A DNA stretch of 64,000 bases. It comes from Monarcha castaneiventris obscurior (lineage: Eukaryota; Chordata; Aves; Passeriformes; Monarchidae). The stretch's first letter is position 1. Every line of letters starts with the position of its first letter. The notes beneath the pieces were generated by a model, which was not told the DNA's origin, made no database searches, and saw only the letters and a list, made by a program, of their open reading frames with translations. The stretch is from NCBI GenBank assembly GCA_026261815.1, contig JAMPIT010000894.1:52639147-52703146 (forward strand). The letters run 5' to 3'. Positions 37,701 to 49,600 of this stretch are shown piece by piece. Position numbers and translations under genes: made by a program.

Positions 37701-38245
37701 GGTCTGTTGTAGTGCTGCTCACAGGTTTTGTGTGCCGTTGAAGAGGTGCTCATCTTAAACCATGTGACTGAAGTGACTTCAGATGTTTTAGCTTTCTCCT
37801 GTGTGCCAAGGACAGTATTTATAAAGGCATTTCATGGTTTTAAAGCCATTTATAGGAGCAGTAAGAATGGTGAAATTTTATGTCGAATTTTCCTGAGCCT
37901 TCCTGGTACCAATGGTGAGGTAGCGAATCCTGGCTGCAATGGTGGCTAGTGGGAAGAAGCAGAGAATTTGGGAAGTGTGTGTTAATGCTTGCCATGAATA
38001 TTCCCAGCATCCAGTGATTCATGATTCAGATGCTTACTGAGTAAGAAGTGGTATCTATTTTTACTGACATCGAAGGGGTCTTCCTTTTTTAATATGAACA
38101 ATCTTACAGTAATTTTGGTGGCTTATGAATTTATTGCAAAAACAAGACTTGGGCCAAGTTTGTCTGCAGTTGAGCAAGTTGCCTTTGCAGGTAGAAGAAG
38201 CAGCTTCTCACCTCATGAAAAAATGTAGAGTTGGATATTAGTTGA

Positions 38246-38271
38246 AATTCTACCAAGAATTTGGTAGAATT
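38246..38271. repeat. Perfect 11 bp inverted repeat with 4 nt loop
   Basis: Arms AATTCTACCAA (38246-38256) and TTGGTAGAATT (38261-38271) flank loop GAAT. It could fold as a hairpin, but no function is indicated and chance occurrence in AT-rich DNA is possible. Confidence 0.75.
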
Positions 38272-39479
38272 CTTGGTGTAATAGGATGAGCTTCAGCACT
38301 TGAAGAGGAAAGCTTTATCTCAATTTTAAAAGCAAGCATTAGAGTTGTGTGGCAATGTGTTCTTCAAAAAAGCTACATTTAATGTCTATCCATACTTCTC
38401 CTGAATTCATCTAGCTTAAATTTCCAATACAGATGTAACATAGTAGCTTACCTTTTTTGATCATGACTTCATGAAGAACTCAAAGTGAATGTAAAAATAC
38501 CTGAAAGCAGGTATTTCATATCCCCACCTCCTCTAGATACTGTTTTGCTCCTTTGTCTTCTCCATCTTCTAATGATACATTACTGGACAACACTACCTGC
38601 ATGGTCCTGCTCAGTCTTTCTGCATCTTCTGACCAAAGAGTGGGTGGTGTGATGGACTAAAGCTCTTACAGACTTAGTTTCCTGTAAAGGCAAGACACCA
38701 TTTAACTCTGAAAAATGAATTTCAAGTATCAAGGACTGATTCACTGTTTGGATAACTCATCTTGCAATTCAAACCTTTCCATTGACTGTAGAAACACTGT
38801 TGGGTTTGCAGGCTAAACTATTGAATTGAATCATAAATACTTATGAATATACTTAAAAAAATATTGAGTCACATCTAGTGTTCAAATACTACATGAAATT
38901 CTGTTTATGCCATTACTGTCAAAATACAATTGGAGGTCATCTTTGTATTATTTTTTCTTTTGTTTTTGGTAAGGCATCCCCACACAGCAGTTGTCTAGGG
39001 GTTTTTGATGGCTTTTGTTGGGTTCATTTTTCAGTTTCCAAGTATCCTGTTGCCTATTAGTTGGAAAGGATCTAAATTACTAAAATGTATAACCTGAAAA
39101 GCTTACTGTCAAGTTGGCTTATTTTGGAAGTCACAGACAAGCTTTACCTCCACTTAGAAATGGAGTTAGGCACTGCTTGTATGTTCCAAAGTAGGATTTC
39201 AATGTCATAGCTTGCATTACTTTAGACTATAACATTGCAAAGTTTAATGAGTAAAAGCAGACTTAGGCACCCTGTTCTTGCTGATGTGGGGCAGGGGAAC
39301 ACTAGGTGTTTGACACCCTCCCAAAAGCTGGCCAGCTGGACCTTGTCTGAATGTGTTCTGTAGTCTCCAGCAACACCTGCTGGACAAAATTGTTAACTGT
39401 GCACTGAATTTTTGTCTTTGAAGCGTTTGTGTGCTGGTGTGACACTCGACCCTGGTTGTTAGAAAGCATTATCTTGTTC

Positions 39480-39960
39480 TGCAGCAGCGACTGAGCATTC
39501 TTGCCAGCAGTAGCTCAGGTAAGTGTCTTTTAATTTGTTCATGCCCGCTCACCCCTTTGGCTGTGGAGGCTCGGAAAAGGCACCCTCACGATGTGTCCTT
39601 ACATGAGGTTTGGTATGTAAGGTATCCACGTGTTTAATAAACCTCTGTGTGTGAGACCCACAAATATCCCTGCTATAGCTGGGCTTGAGGACCCGGGTCC
39701 AAACACGGCCGGCAAGAGTCAAAGCAGGGCTGTGCCGGGCCGAGCCCTCCCTTCCTCCAGTGAAGGCTGGAAGCCTCTGAGGGAGCGCTGCCGAGCCGAC
39801 CGAAGGTTCTCAGCTCCAGAAACGCGGCACAGAGAAAGCAGGAGGGAACTGGGCAGGACAGCAGTCAGGAAACAGAGGTCCCGCTTCTGTCTGAACAGTT
39901 GGAACTGGATGAAGATTCTATCTCCCCAAAGTATAATGGGATTGGGCTAGGGGAAAGGGA
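39480..39960. other. CpG-richer patch with donor-like site, unassigned
   Basis: Local CpG density is well above its surroundings (for example CACGGCCGGC, GCCGGGCCGAG, GCGCTGCCGAGCCGACCG). AGCTCAG|GTAAGTG near 39515 is a near-consensus splice donor, and AATAAA occurs at 39636-39641. It could be an unannotated promoter or first exon, or a solo retroviral LTR. No coding region supported. Confidence 0.3.
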
Positions 39961-40640
39961 GGCGCCCCGAGGAGAGAATATTGCTGTGCCTAATTAAACA
40001 GGAAGCAATTTATTATTGTTTAACATGTTGCTCAGAGATCTGAGGTTGTACACGCCTCAAAATGAACTTGAGATTCTGGATAGTCTTGAAAAATCTGAAG
40101 CATTGGTTTCAAAGATCTCCCTTTTGCTGCTCATTTGACTCCCTTATAATACACAGTACTAGCATTTAGCATGACATCTGAATTATCATGCTGGTCTAAA
40201 CCCGATTTCTGTTTGACTCAAGATGAAAGCAGACTACGTGGCCTGACTCTGATTAATGATCTTCTGTGTATCCCTAGGGTTGCTGCCAGACAAGTGGGCT
40301 AATGGACATAAAACCTGCTGCTGTTACTGAACTCATGCACAGGAAGATTCTATGTGTTCAGCCTGCATCCTGATGGAGAAGATCTTGTTCATCTGTTGAT
40401 GTACAGACAGCAGAAAGCACCACTAATGAAAGCATTTTAGGCAGGTGTTTTGCAGGAGAGGAATGGGGGGACAGGAGAAACACCTGCTATTCCCAACCTG
40501 CAGCTATTTCCTCTTGCCTCTTTTCAACTCTCATCTATGCAGGTGTTAAGATGTTCAGGGCAGAATAATTTATCAGGATATATTTTATCCATGCCTTAGC
40601 ACATGGGATTTTAAACTCCTTTGGATCTTGTAGACATTGA

Positions 40641-41359
40641 GTCAAGGCTGGATTGATGGGCCAAGGCCACTGTATAAGGTTCAATAAGGCAAAGTGACAA
40701 GTCCTGCCCTTGGGTCACAACAACCCCAGGCAGTGCTACAGGCTGTGTGCAGAGTGGCCAGAAAGCTGCTCAGTGGAACAGGACTTGGGGGTGCTGGTCA
40801 ACAGTGGTTGAACATGAGCCAGAGTGTGCCCAGGTGGCCTAGAAGGCCAATGGCATCCTGGCTTGTGCCAGCAATAGTGTGGCCAGCAGGGCCAGGGCAG
40901 TGATTGTCCCTCTGTGCTGGCCACTGGTGAGGCCACATCTTGAGTGCTGTGTCCAGTTCTATGAGGAGCAGCTGAGGGAGCTGGGGGTGTTTAGCCTGGA
41001 GAAAAGGAGGCTCAGGGGAGACCTTACTGCTCTCCACAACTGCTTAAAAGGAGGCTCCAGCGAGGTGGGGGTCAGTCTCTTCTCCCAGCTAACAGTGGTA
41101 GGACAAGAGGACATAGCCTTAAGCTGCTCCAGGAGAGGTTTGTACAGGACATTAGGAAAATTTTTTTCACTTGAAAGGTTGTTAGGCATTGGAACAGGCT
41201 GCCTAGGGAAGTGGTGGAACCAGCATCCCTGGAAGTCAAAAAACATGTGGATGTGGCACTGAGGGAAATGGTTTAGTGGTGAACATGGCAGTGCTGGGTT
41301 AACAGGGGGCCCAGTGATACTGGAGGTCTTTCCCAGCCTTAAAGATTCTTTGATTCTGT
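40641..41359 (+). mobile_element. CR1 LINE, 5'-truncated with internal deletion
   Basis: Same 3' region as the copy at 36640-37700 and same orientation (for example GGGTCACAACAACCCCAGGC, GAGGAGCAGCTGAGGGAGCT, TAGCCTGGAGAAAAGGAGGC). It ends AAAGATTCTTTGATTCTG. Relative to the other copy about 100 bp are missing at about 40957 (GTCCAGTTCT joined to ATGAGGAGCAG). Non-coding remnant. Confidence 0.9.
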
Positions 41360-43286
41360 CTGACTGTCTTCTGCATTTAGCCCTGCTTAATTGGTTTTCT
41401 CCATTGGTTATTTCTCTTTCCGGTTTCCATCCCAAAAGATGGTATCAGATGTAACCATCTGGGACTGAATTTCCCCTTCCTCTCTGCAGGTAAGGTATCT
41501 GTGGTATTCTGTTCTACGGTGAGTTCTGGAACTTGATGAGAAATACCTTATCAGCTGAAAGTGTAGAATAAGATGTGTGTTACCAGGGAGGAACTGAAAG
41601 GTAACCTAATGTTTTACCCCTTCATTATGTTTGTTTTCTTAAGTTTAAATAAGATAAAAATGTGTGTTGTGCACATGTGTATAAATAATAGAAAACCATA
41701 GCAAAATAGGTGTGCCTTGCTGTAATCCCTTTAAAGATTGCTCTGTAAGTCTTAGAAGTGAATGGAAAAATCACTATTTTTTTTTTTTTAGGAGAGCCTG
41801 AACTGCCATTCTGATTCAGCATCTAATGCTGCTTCCTGTTTCTCCTAAAACTACTAAAGTATTTTAAAGTAACAGAAAGAAACAAATTCCTCAGGCGGCT
41901 TGAGGACTGGGTCATGCTATAATGTCAAATATACTTGCTGCTTTTTATGCTCTCCCCCAATGTTTCCTTGAGATGTTTTATGACAGGAGTAGTCTTTTCA
42001 GGACTAACACATTGATAATAAACACGAGCACTTGCCTCACCTTTATTTTCTCCTGAAACATCCCTGTGAAGTGGAAGATACTGGAAACACAGTTTGCTGC
42101 AACGTTGGCTTAATGGTCTTCAATTTCTGTTTGCTTCCATTTAGTTTTCCTGTGGAGAATGAAAATGACTGGTCTAGCCAAGGTTGGGAAGATTTTCCCT
42201 GGGCTAACAATGAGCAGAGAACGGAGTTACTGAAGTGCTGGAATTCTTTCCTTGATGTCAGTTTAACTGACTCAGTGGCATAAAACAAAATTAGTAACGG
42301 TTCAAGTGCGTAATCTTTCCTCTGGTTAGAACTTCCCTGACAAATACCTATTATTTGGCTAACAAGGAGTAATTAAGCTCCTGCAAAGAGGACCAAGAGC
42401 AAAGTGATTGACCCCTTAAGGCTGAGCCCCAGCAGGGTCTAACTAAAGCTCCTTCCTGAAACTGTGAGTCACTCTGTGAGACCGAGCCAGTTTTCCCTCC
42501 CGTCAGTCATGTTTTTAACTGTGGTGAGGAAACAAAATTAGAATAAGCACAGATTTGAAATAAAGTTGCTGAGATCTCAGACAACTTTCAGGAAAAGCAG
42601 AAGTGTGTGAAGTTGCATCAGAACTTGCTTTTATACCACGCAAGCAATTTAGGGTTTATGTAGTGCTATCAAGGGTTTCTTGGTGAAGTGTGATTGCTGT
42701 TAATTAATTTTTAATGGATTACATGTCAATCTTATCTTCAAAGGTTCAGAATGTAAAGTCTTTGATAAGCATCCAGACTAGCATCTCAAAATAGAAGGGT
42801 TGCTTAAAATAACTCACACTTGGGGCGTGGATGCAGTTAGTCCAGTAACTTTGTTAAAGCTATTTTGGGTAAGCATAAAAAACAAAGGTTTCGTTCCACA
42901 GCAAGTTTGCCTGCAGATGAACTTCACTTTAACTGGTTTTCCTCAGTTAGTTCAATCCTATAAAAACCATTTTAAATATGAGTATGACTATATAAAATCA
43001 TGTACTAAGTTTGTGCATAACTTTTAAGTATCCTTTTGATTAACCCACCAAATGCTGGAGCAGCTGAGACTTGTATAAACCACACATTTTAATGAAATAT
43101 TTAAGCATGGACTGCTAACCTATTGACCTGAATGGAACTATTTATATTCTAAGTGGAAAACAAATCCTGTTCTGGCAAAGGATTTTAGCATGTCATTTAA
43201 ATCAGGAATAACAGAAGCCAGCAAAAAGAATGAAGAGAAAATGAAAGGCAGCACACAGGGTTTTAGTGGGGGTTTTTTGTGGAAGA

Positions 43287-43356
43287 TTTTGTTGGTTGGT
43301 TGGTTGGTATTTTTGTTGTTGGTTGGTTGGTTTTTATGTGTGTGGGTGTGGTGGGG
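43287..43356. repeat. G/T-rich simple sequence, (GGTT)n
   Basis: Runs of TTGG/GGTT on the + strand, for example GTTGGTTGGTTGGTTGGTA, followed by GT-rich sequence. Low-complexity. Confidence 0.8.
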
Positions 43357-46240
43357 TTTTGTTGTTTTCTACAATTTGTGGGGCATTTTGTTTTGATTTT
43401 GTTTTTCCACTCTATTGTTTTTCCCCTCTATTGTTTTTCCCAAAAATTCTGACTGCAAAAAAAACCACTGAACGCTGTTCAAAGCAGAGATTAAGTCTCT
43501 GTCATTGAAGATTCATGTGTGAACTCCATTAATTGCTTTTCTTCAGTGACTTTTCAAAGAATTCAAAGTATTTTAATGCACTTTACTAAGGATGTTGTTT
43601 TTACTGGTGACCTTGTGCCTGCTCAGCCACCAACTTATCTGCATATATGAAAGTTGTCTCTCCCCCTCTTAAGTGGAATAGCTGGGTTCAAATTAGAGAA
43701 ATGCTAATGTATTTTAAGATGGCAGATGTTTCTGTATAGTAACAGCTATAATGTTAGCAAATCAGGTTCATTAGGAAATTTAAACCAAATAATTTTTGAT
43801 GTTAATCATATAGTTCACACTATCCATCTCGAGGAAAGAGTATAAATAATTGTTTGTGGATTCCAAAGCCTTGAATAAATTATGGAGAAAAAGGTTAAGA
43901 AAAAAAGGAGGGGGGGGGGGAAGGCTGTTTGGATATATTCAGTGAATAAGGCAGGCTGTGTTTGACAATTGACTGTGCTACTGGGAGACTGTAACATCTC
44001 TACAAGGTGTTACTGAAGAATAAAAATCACCTGAAATCTGTGGATGATTCTAGTCTCCAATTCACCACATACAGAAAACTAACCTTGTGAATTACCACCT
44101 TTGAGAATTAGAATTACTTCCTGCAGTGGGCTTTGCTGTCTGCTCACCTGCCCTGGTCCTGGCCCGTTGTACCTGGAGGATCAGTGATCCACACAAGTTA
44201 TGCCCGTGCCTTCCCAGCTCGTGCTGAGCTGTGCTGGCTGTCCAGCCTGGCCTCCAGGCCCACGGGGCACAAATTTCCCTGGCTGAGTGTCCCACAGGAG
44301 TTTTGGGGCAGCTCCTACATGGTACCTGTGATGACACCACTGCCTGCCCTGCACTTTATCTGAAAATGGCAGCAACAGGTTCTGGTGCGAACATCCTTTA
44401 TGTTTGGCAATAGAAACAATGTATAGAGTCGTTTCCTTCTAAGAAAATCCTGTAATAGCTTGAATGACCGAAATGATGTAACTTTTCCTGGGCAGGGTCT
44501 GTGTGACATGCTGCACCTGGCTGATGCTGCAGAGCCCAGGCTTCCTGAAGGAATGTAAGGTTATCTACACTGTTCTCTCCATTATAATGTTGGCTGCAAT
44601 AAATGGTATTTTAAGTGACACTTCAGAATTTGAGTGCCTTTCTACTGGAATGACAATAAACCAGCACCACCTGGTACAAAACAGTTGTCAAACTGTACCT
44701 GCCAGAACTATTTCACTTGGAGTGCTATTTTTGTTCTGATGATGCAATTGACTGAGGGCTAAAACTGGGCAAAACCTATTTTTTTTCCCCTCCTGTTTAT
44801 TATGTGTCTTGAGTTTGGGATCTTAATGGTTCTGTGTGAAATCCATGAAAATAAAACCTCAACGTGATCATGGGCTGTGGTTCTGTGAATGACAGTCACA
44901 TGCAGGGTTCAAAGCAATGTATGTGGGTTGGACAATTAGAGACAGACAGAAAAGTGTGAGCTTTTCTATCAGCTGCAGGAAATAGTGCATGCAAGAGTCT
45001 TTATTTCTCAGCCTTTGTCAGTCAGTGAGTGTCAGAGAGTTTTGTACCTTCTGCTGCTAAGACCATGCCCATCATCCCTCACTTCTTCTCACTCGTTGTC
45101 CTTTTCTGCAAAATAAGCTCACAGAGATGCTCTCAGGGGGTGGATCATATTTGGGCCTAGGGCTTCAGTGCATTTGGGGTTTGGATCCTGGCTGTGTTGC
45201 TGACGTGATTTATGGTATCTGCTGTTCAGATTGAAATGCCAAAGACATCTATCAAGCTGTACAAAAAAGCCCATTCCATCCTTCCTCTCCCCAAAGCTGG
45301 TCTGAAGAGGTATTTTTGGCTAAGTAGACCAACCAACACATCACTTAGCCAAAAAAAACAGGGACTCCATACATGGAAAAAAAGGCCATTGAGATCACAG
45401 CACATACATCATAAATAATAATTTGCTTTTCCTACAATATGCAGAAGAAATGATGCGTACATTTATTTTGTTTTATTAATCTCAGTTGAAGTCCTTGCAC
45501 AGCTGCTGCCCTCACCAGTGCTTATTCCCCACCCACAGCATTAAAGAGGACTTAACACAAAAAACCTACGCCAAACACCCAACAACTCTCAGAAAAACTT
45601 CCAGCAGCACAACTCCTTCCTCATGATCACGTTTTGTCTGGCTTCTGTCCTGGAAGTAGTGAGAAGGAGGATTTTTAGCTCTCCCCCTGCACTGGGATTG
45701 CAGTGCACTCTCTCCAGCTGTGTGCAGCCTCCTTTGGGGCAGAAAAATTCCAAGAGGAAACACTCTCCTCAGTGTGAGGTATATCCTGCAGGGAATATTG
45801 GACCTGAGACTTTCATAAATTCCATTCACAGATTCAACTGTATTCCTGTTCTTCAAAAAACTACAATTTTCTGGAGGGAATTCCTTGGAAAGATATAAAT
45901 TATCAGGCTCGCTGATATATTCATGACAGCTTTTATCACTATGTAGTACTTGTTTTATCTTTCTAGTAGCACATCACAGTGACAAGACTGTTTTATTGCT
46001 ATCTCAACTGAGGTGAAAACCCTGAACAGTGTTTTAGCTGCACTGAAGAGCAGTAAGGTTGACAAACGTCAATTTATTCATCCACGTTACAGCGAGCCGT
46101 CAGAAACCAGCTGAAAAGGAGAAAAGCCAACAAGCACCTTCCACTTAACCGCGTGCATTCTCCTATTAAGAAAACAAGGCAGACCTGCGATCGGAGAGCA
46201 AGCTTTGGGAGGCCGGAGAAGGAGAGGCGGAGGCGTGGGG

Positions 46241-46500
46241 CCCGAGCGGCGCTGAGGGGGCGCTGAGGGGGCGCTGAGGGGCCCGAGCGGTGCTGAGGGC
46301 CCGGGGCGGTGCTGAGGGAGCGCTGAGGGGCCCGAGCGGTGCTGAGGGCCCGGGGCGGTGCTGAGGGGGCGCTGAGGGCCCGGGGCGGCGCTGAGGGGCC
46401 TAGGCGGCGCTGAGGGGGCCGGGGCGGCGCTGAGGGGCCGGGGCGGTGCTGAGGTGGCCGGGGCGGTGCTGAGGGGCCGGGGCGGTGCTGAGGGGCCGGG
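46241..46500. repeat. GC-rich minisatellite in SWAP70 promoter region
   Basis: About fifteen copies of a GCTGAGG core (first at 46251, last at 46487). Units are mostly near 19-20 bp, of the form GGCGGTGCTGAGGGGCCGG, mixed with short 11-13 bp units GGCGCTGAGGG. Nearly every unit carries a run of three to five G. The array ends 88 bp before the SWAP70 ATG. Confidence 0.9.
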
Positions 46501-46588
46501 GCGGGCCGGGCCGGGCAGGGCCGCGCCCCCGGGGCCGGCGCAGGCCGGGGCACAGCGGCGGCGGGCGCGGGCCGGGAGCGGGCCGGCC

Positions 46589-46687
46589 ATGGTGGGGCTC
46601 AAGGAGGAGCTGCTCAAGTCCATCTGGCACGCCTTCACCGCCCTCGACCTCGACCGCAGCGGGAAGGTCTCCAAGTCGCAGCTCAAG
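46589..46687 (+). CDS. SWAP70: SWAP70 exon 1
   Basis: 33 codons from ATG in GGCCATGGTG (good Kozak context, G at +4) to QLK. The donor reads CTCAAG|GCAAGC, a GC in place of GT. The frame continues exactly into exon 2 (QLK|VLS), as in the mammalian protein, so the boundary is well supported. Confidence 0.93.
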
Positions 46688-49600
46688 GCAAGCGGGGGGC
46701 GCCGAGCCCAGGGACGCGGGGACGGGCCCCGGCGGGGTGCGAGGGGCCGGGACACGGCCCGGGCGGTCCCCGCCGAGCGCTGACACCGCCGGCACTGGGA
46801 CCTGCCTGGGGCGGCCACCTCCGGGGAGACACGGCACTCGCTTTCGGGGCTCTGCTGGGCGCTGTAAATCGCGTTTTCCGCGCCGCGGCTGCGGTTCGGG
46901 CCCCGCACGCCCCCGTCCCGCGGGAGGCTGGCGCGGACCCGTCCTGGAGCCCGGGCAGGCTGATTTTCATTCTGCCCAGGCAAGCGCTCCGTCCTCCCCG
47001 AGATGTCAGTGCACAAACCCTTGTTGTGCTTCTGGTCCGCTTTCAACCACATGTCCTCGCTACCCTTTCTGGCCAAAATCTTTTGTGGGGTAGCCACAAG
47101 GTCCCATCTATAGGGGTTGGCTGCGTCCAAGTGAAATTCACAGCTTGCCAAGGGCAGAGAGAGGTTCCACAGTGCCCTCTTATTTGGATATAAACAGGAG
47201 AATTAGTCAAGAGGCTCCAACTGTGCCATTCTTTCCTTAGCTTATACGCTGAAGTAGTGTTTGTGCTCTTAAAAGAGCTCTCAGGCAGCTCGCTGAATCC
47301 AGTCCCATCTTGGCCCTGCTTTATGGGACCATCTTGGCCCGGGAATAATAGCAGGAATCTGGCTAAATAAATATTTTGAATAAGAACGCAACACCTGTTG
47401 ACATCCGAGACTGTGGGTCCTTGTGCTCGGTGCTGGGGCTGTGTGGGCCACAGCAATTAGCTGAGGTTTGCGCCTTCTGTGGGATTAACTCCACGGGAAA
47501 CAGTGGCCTTGCTGTGGGGGGTATTTCCAATGTGTCTGGTCGCTCGTGGACTTCATTTTTAGCATTATATAATGAGGGTCCAGGGCAGGCAACATGCTGC
47601 AAGCAGCCTGTTCCTCTTCTCCTTTTCTTCTCTTGGGGTGATCAGGCTGTGAGATAGAGCCGAACTCGGCCAGAAGTGACTGCGAGGCAGGAGTTGGGCA
47701 AGGGGCCAGACCTGGCTGTGAGCTCCAGCTGAAAATGTGTGCAGGTTCTGGGTTTTTCACAGGGGGTGTCAATGAAAGTGAGTATTTGTGTTCCAGCATT
47801 GCAGGACGAACTGAAGCAGGTTGCAGAGAAGCTTTTTTTTTTATTGTCCTGCTCTTTATAGGAATCCTGTTTTCCTCTCATGCTGCCTACCACACCTTGT
47901 GTGCTCTCTGCACTCACCTGAGGGTGTCTGCAGCATGTGTTGTCATGCAGGCCAGTGGAAAACCTCTCGTGGTCCACAGGTGCTGGGCTGAATGAAATGG
48001 CTAAAGGAGCTGCCAGTCTGTGGTGGGCTGGTACAGCTGCTCTCCTGCTGTCATCGCTCAAAGATGGAAAATGTAGGGCTTTGTGTGTCTGTGCACTTCT
48101 GTGGCATAAAGGTTCTTATTGGAAGTGTCAGGTGGAGGATCTGGGAGTGCAGAAACAAGCCTGAAATGAGGTGCCACCTTCTGTGGCCACCAAGAATTAG
48201 TTTTCAGGAGACACAGAAGGAGGTAGAGTGTGTCCTTACATAGACTTTTTGTGGCAAATTATGAATGTGATGTCAAACTGATGGTTCTGCTGGGAGGAGA
48301 GGTGTGCATGATGGCAGTAACCCCACATGGTTAAAAAGGGCAGGCAGGACAGCAAAAGAGAAGTTCCTATCTGATAGAGATAGGGCTGTGTTGTCCTAAA
48401 GAAGGTGTTTCACGATGAAGTGTTTCTCATCATTGTGAGGAAGATTTAGCACTCTTGTAAAATGGAGAGATGGTGCTTGGAGATCAACAGGTTAGAAGAG
48501 ATCTGTGACGTTAGAAAAATATGCTTAATAATTTAGTGGAACTGCTGTTTTAAAAAAAATGATTAAAACTTTTTTTTTTTTTTTGTGAGAGTGGCAGTGT
48601 TGTAACCTGCTGAACACTTCCCTCCTCAATAAGACAACTTCCTGGCAATGGGTCTTTGGTTTGTGTAATCCAGTAGAAGGTGGTGCCATCATGTTGCATG
48701 TAAGCTCCTAAGAATAACACATTTTGTTGTTAAAGGCAGTGATTTCTAGTTACTCTGCCTATAAGTGACCTTTGATCCTTCCATAAAAGGAAATAATTAA
48801 CTTTAAATACAATGAGAAAAATAAATGTGTGTGTGTGTGATCTGTAGCTGAGGCCCTGCTGCAAAGGGTTTGCATCACACATTTGTTTTCAGTAGATCTA
48901 GAGCAGATGGATGGAGGTGAGTCAGTTGGGTCTGTTTTGTAGTCTGGAGAAATAGCAAATGCTTGAGGGCAAAAATGGGACTTCCTTGGAATAGTAAGGA
49001 TGTCGTGAGATGTCTTTTATCAATTTGTATCTCCTGTATATATTCTGAGCTGCTGAGAGAAGAGACAGTTAAATCAGTCCTCTGTGCAATTTTGAATGTT
49101 ATCTTCTTCCTGTGTGCACTGATTTTGTTTGTTTGTTTGGGGTTTTCTACTTTTTTTTTTCAACTGGTAATCTTCAGAAGTTCTACTGGTATGCTGGCTG
49201 CAGCTCTTAGTCTCTTTTTCTACATCAGCAGAAGCATTCGTGTATTCTGTTCTTAAATTACAGCTTTAAAGCTGGACACATTTATTGTTTTGCCAGTGTG
49301 TTTTGGCACGTCCAAACACTGATACAGCAAGGCTCAGGTGTAAGTTCTGTGTATAATGTTACAGCTGCTGCTGCGATTCCAGCATGAGCTGCATGCAGAT
49401 TACTTCCTTTCCTACATTTAATTTCATCTTTCTTGTCATCTGCAATTTTAAAATGGTTTTTAAAGTTTCTCTAATGTGCCAGCATTAAATCTGCTTTTCA
49501 TCTGGATCTTGAAACGCTGTGGTTTTAAATACAGTTCCACTTGATAGCCAGCAGAACTGATCTTAGTGTGTGTGTATGATTGGATCTTGGAAAGAATACA

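Larger units (their letters stand above)
35671..46189. other. WEE1-SWAP70 intergenic region
   Basis: About 10.5 kb. Holds two CR1 copies (36640-37700 and 40641-41359), a perfect short hairpin (38246-38271), a CpG-richer patch with a strong donor-like site (39480-39960), and G/T-rich and G-run simple sequence. No gene recognised. Confidence 0.65.
46190..46960. promoter_or_regulatory. SWAP70: CpG island covering SWAP70 promoter and exon 1
   Basis: An abrupt rise in G+C and CpG spans the minisatellite, the putative 5' UTR, coding exon 1 and the first about 270 bp of intron 1. No TATA box seen. The transcription start is not determinable from sequence alone. Confidence 0.8.

Noticed and set aside
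37986..38003. TTCCCAGCATCC resembles the core of a ZNF143 binding site (SBS)
   Set aside because: Only a partial match, with no promoter nearby. Such a short match is expected by chance in 64 kb.
42032..42283. Open frame of 83 codons, possible small gene between WEE1 and SWAP70
   Set aside because: No homology recognised, no promoter or splice signals of note, AT-rich composition like the surroundings.
46087..47151. Minus-strand open frame of 354 codons with [15 protein letters not shown] repeats
   Set aside because: Antisense reading of the SWAP70 promoter minisatellite. The repeat arises from the DNA array and there is no recognised domain.
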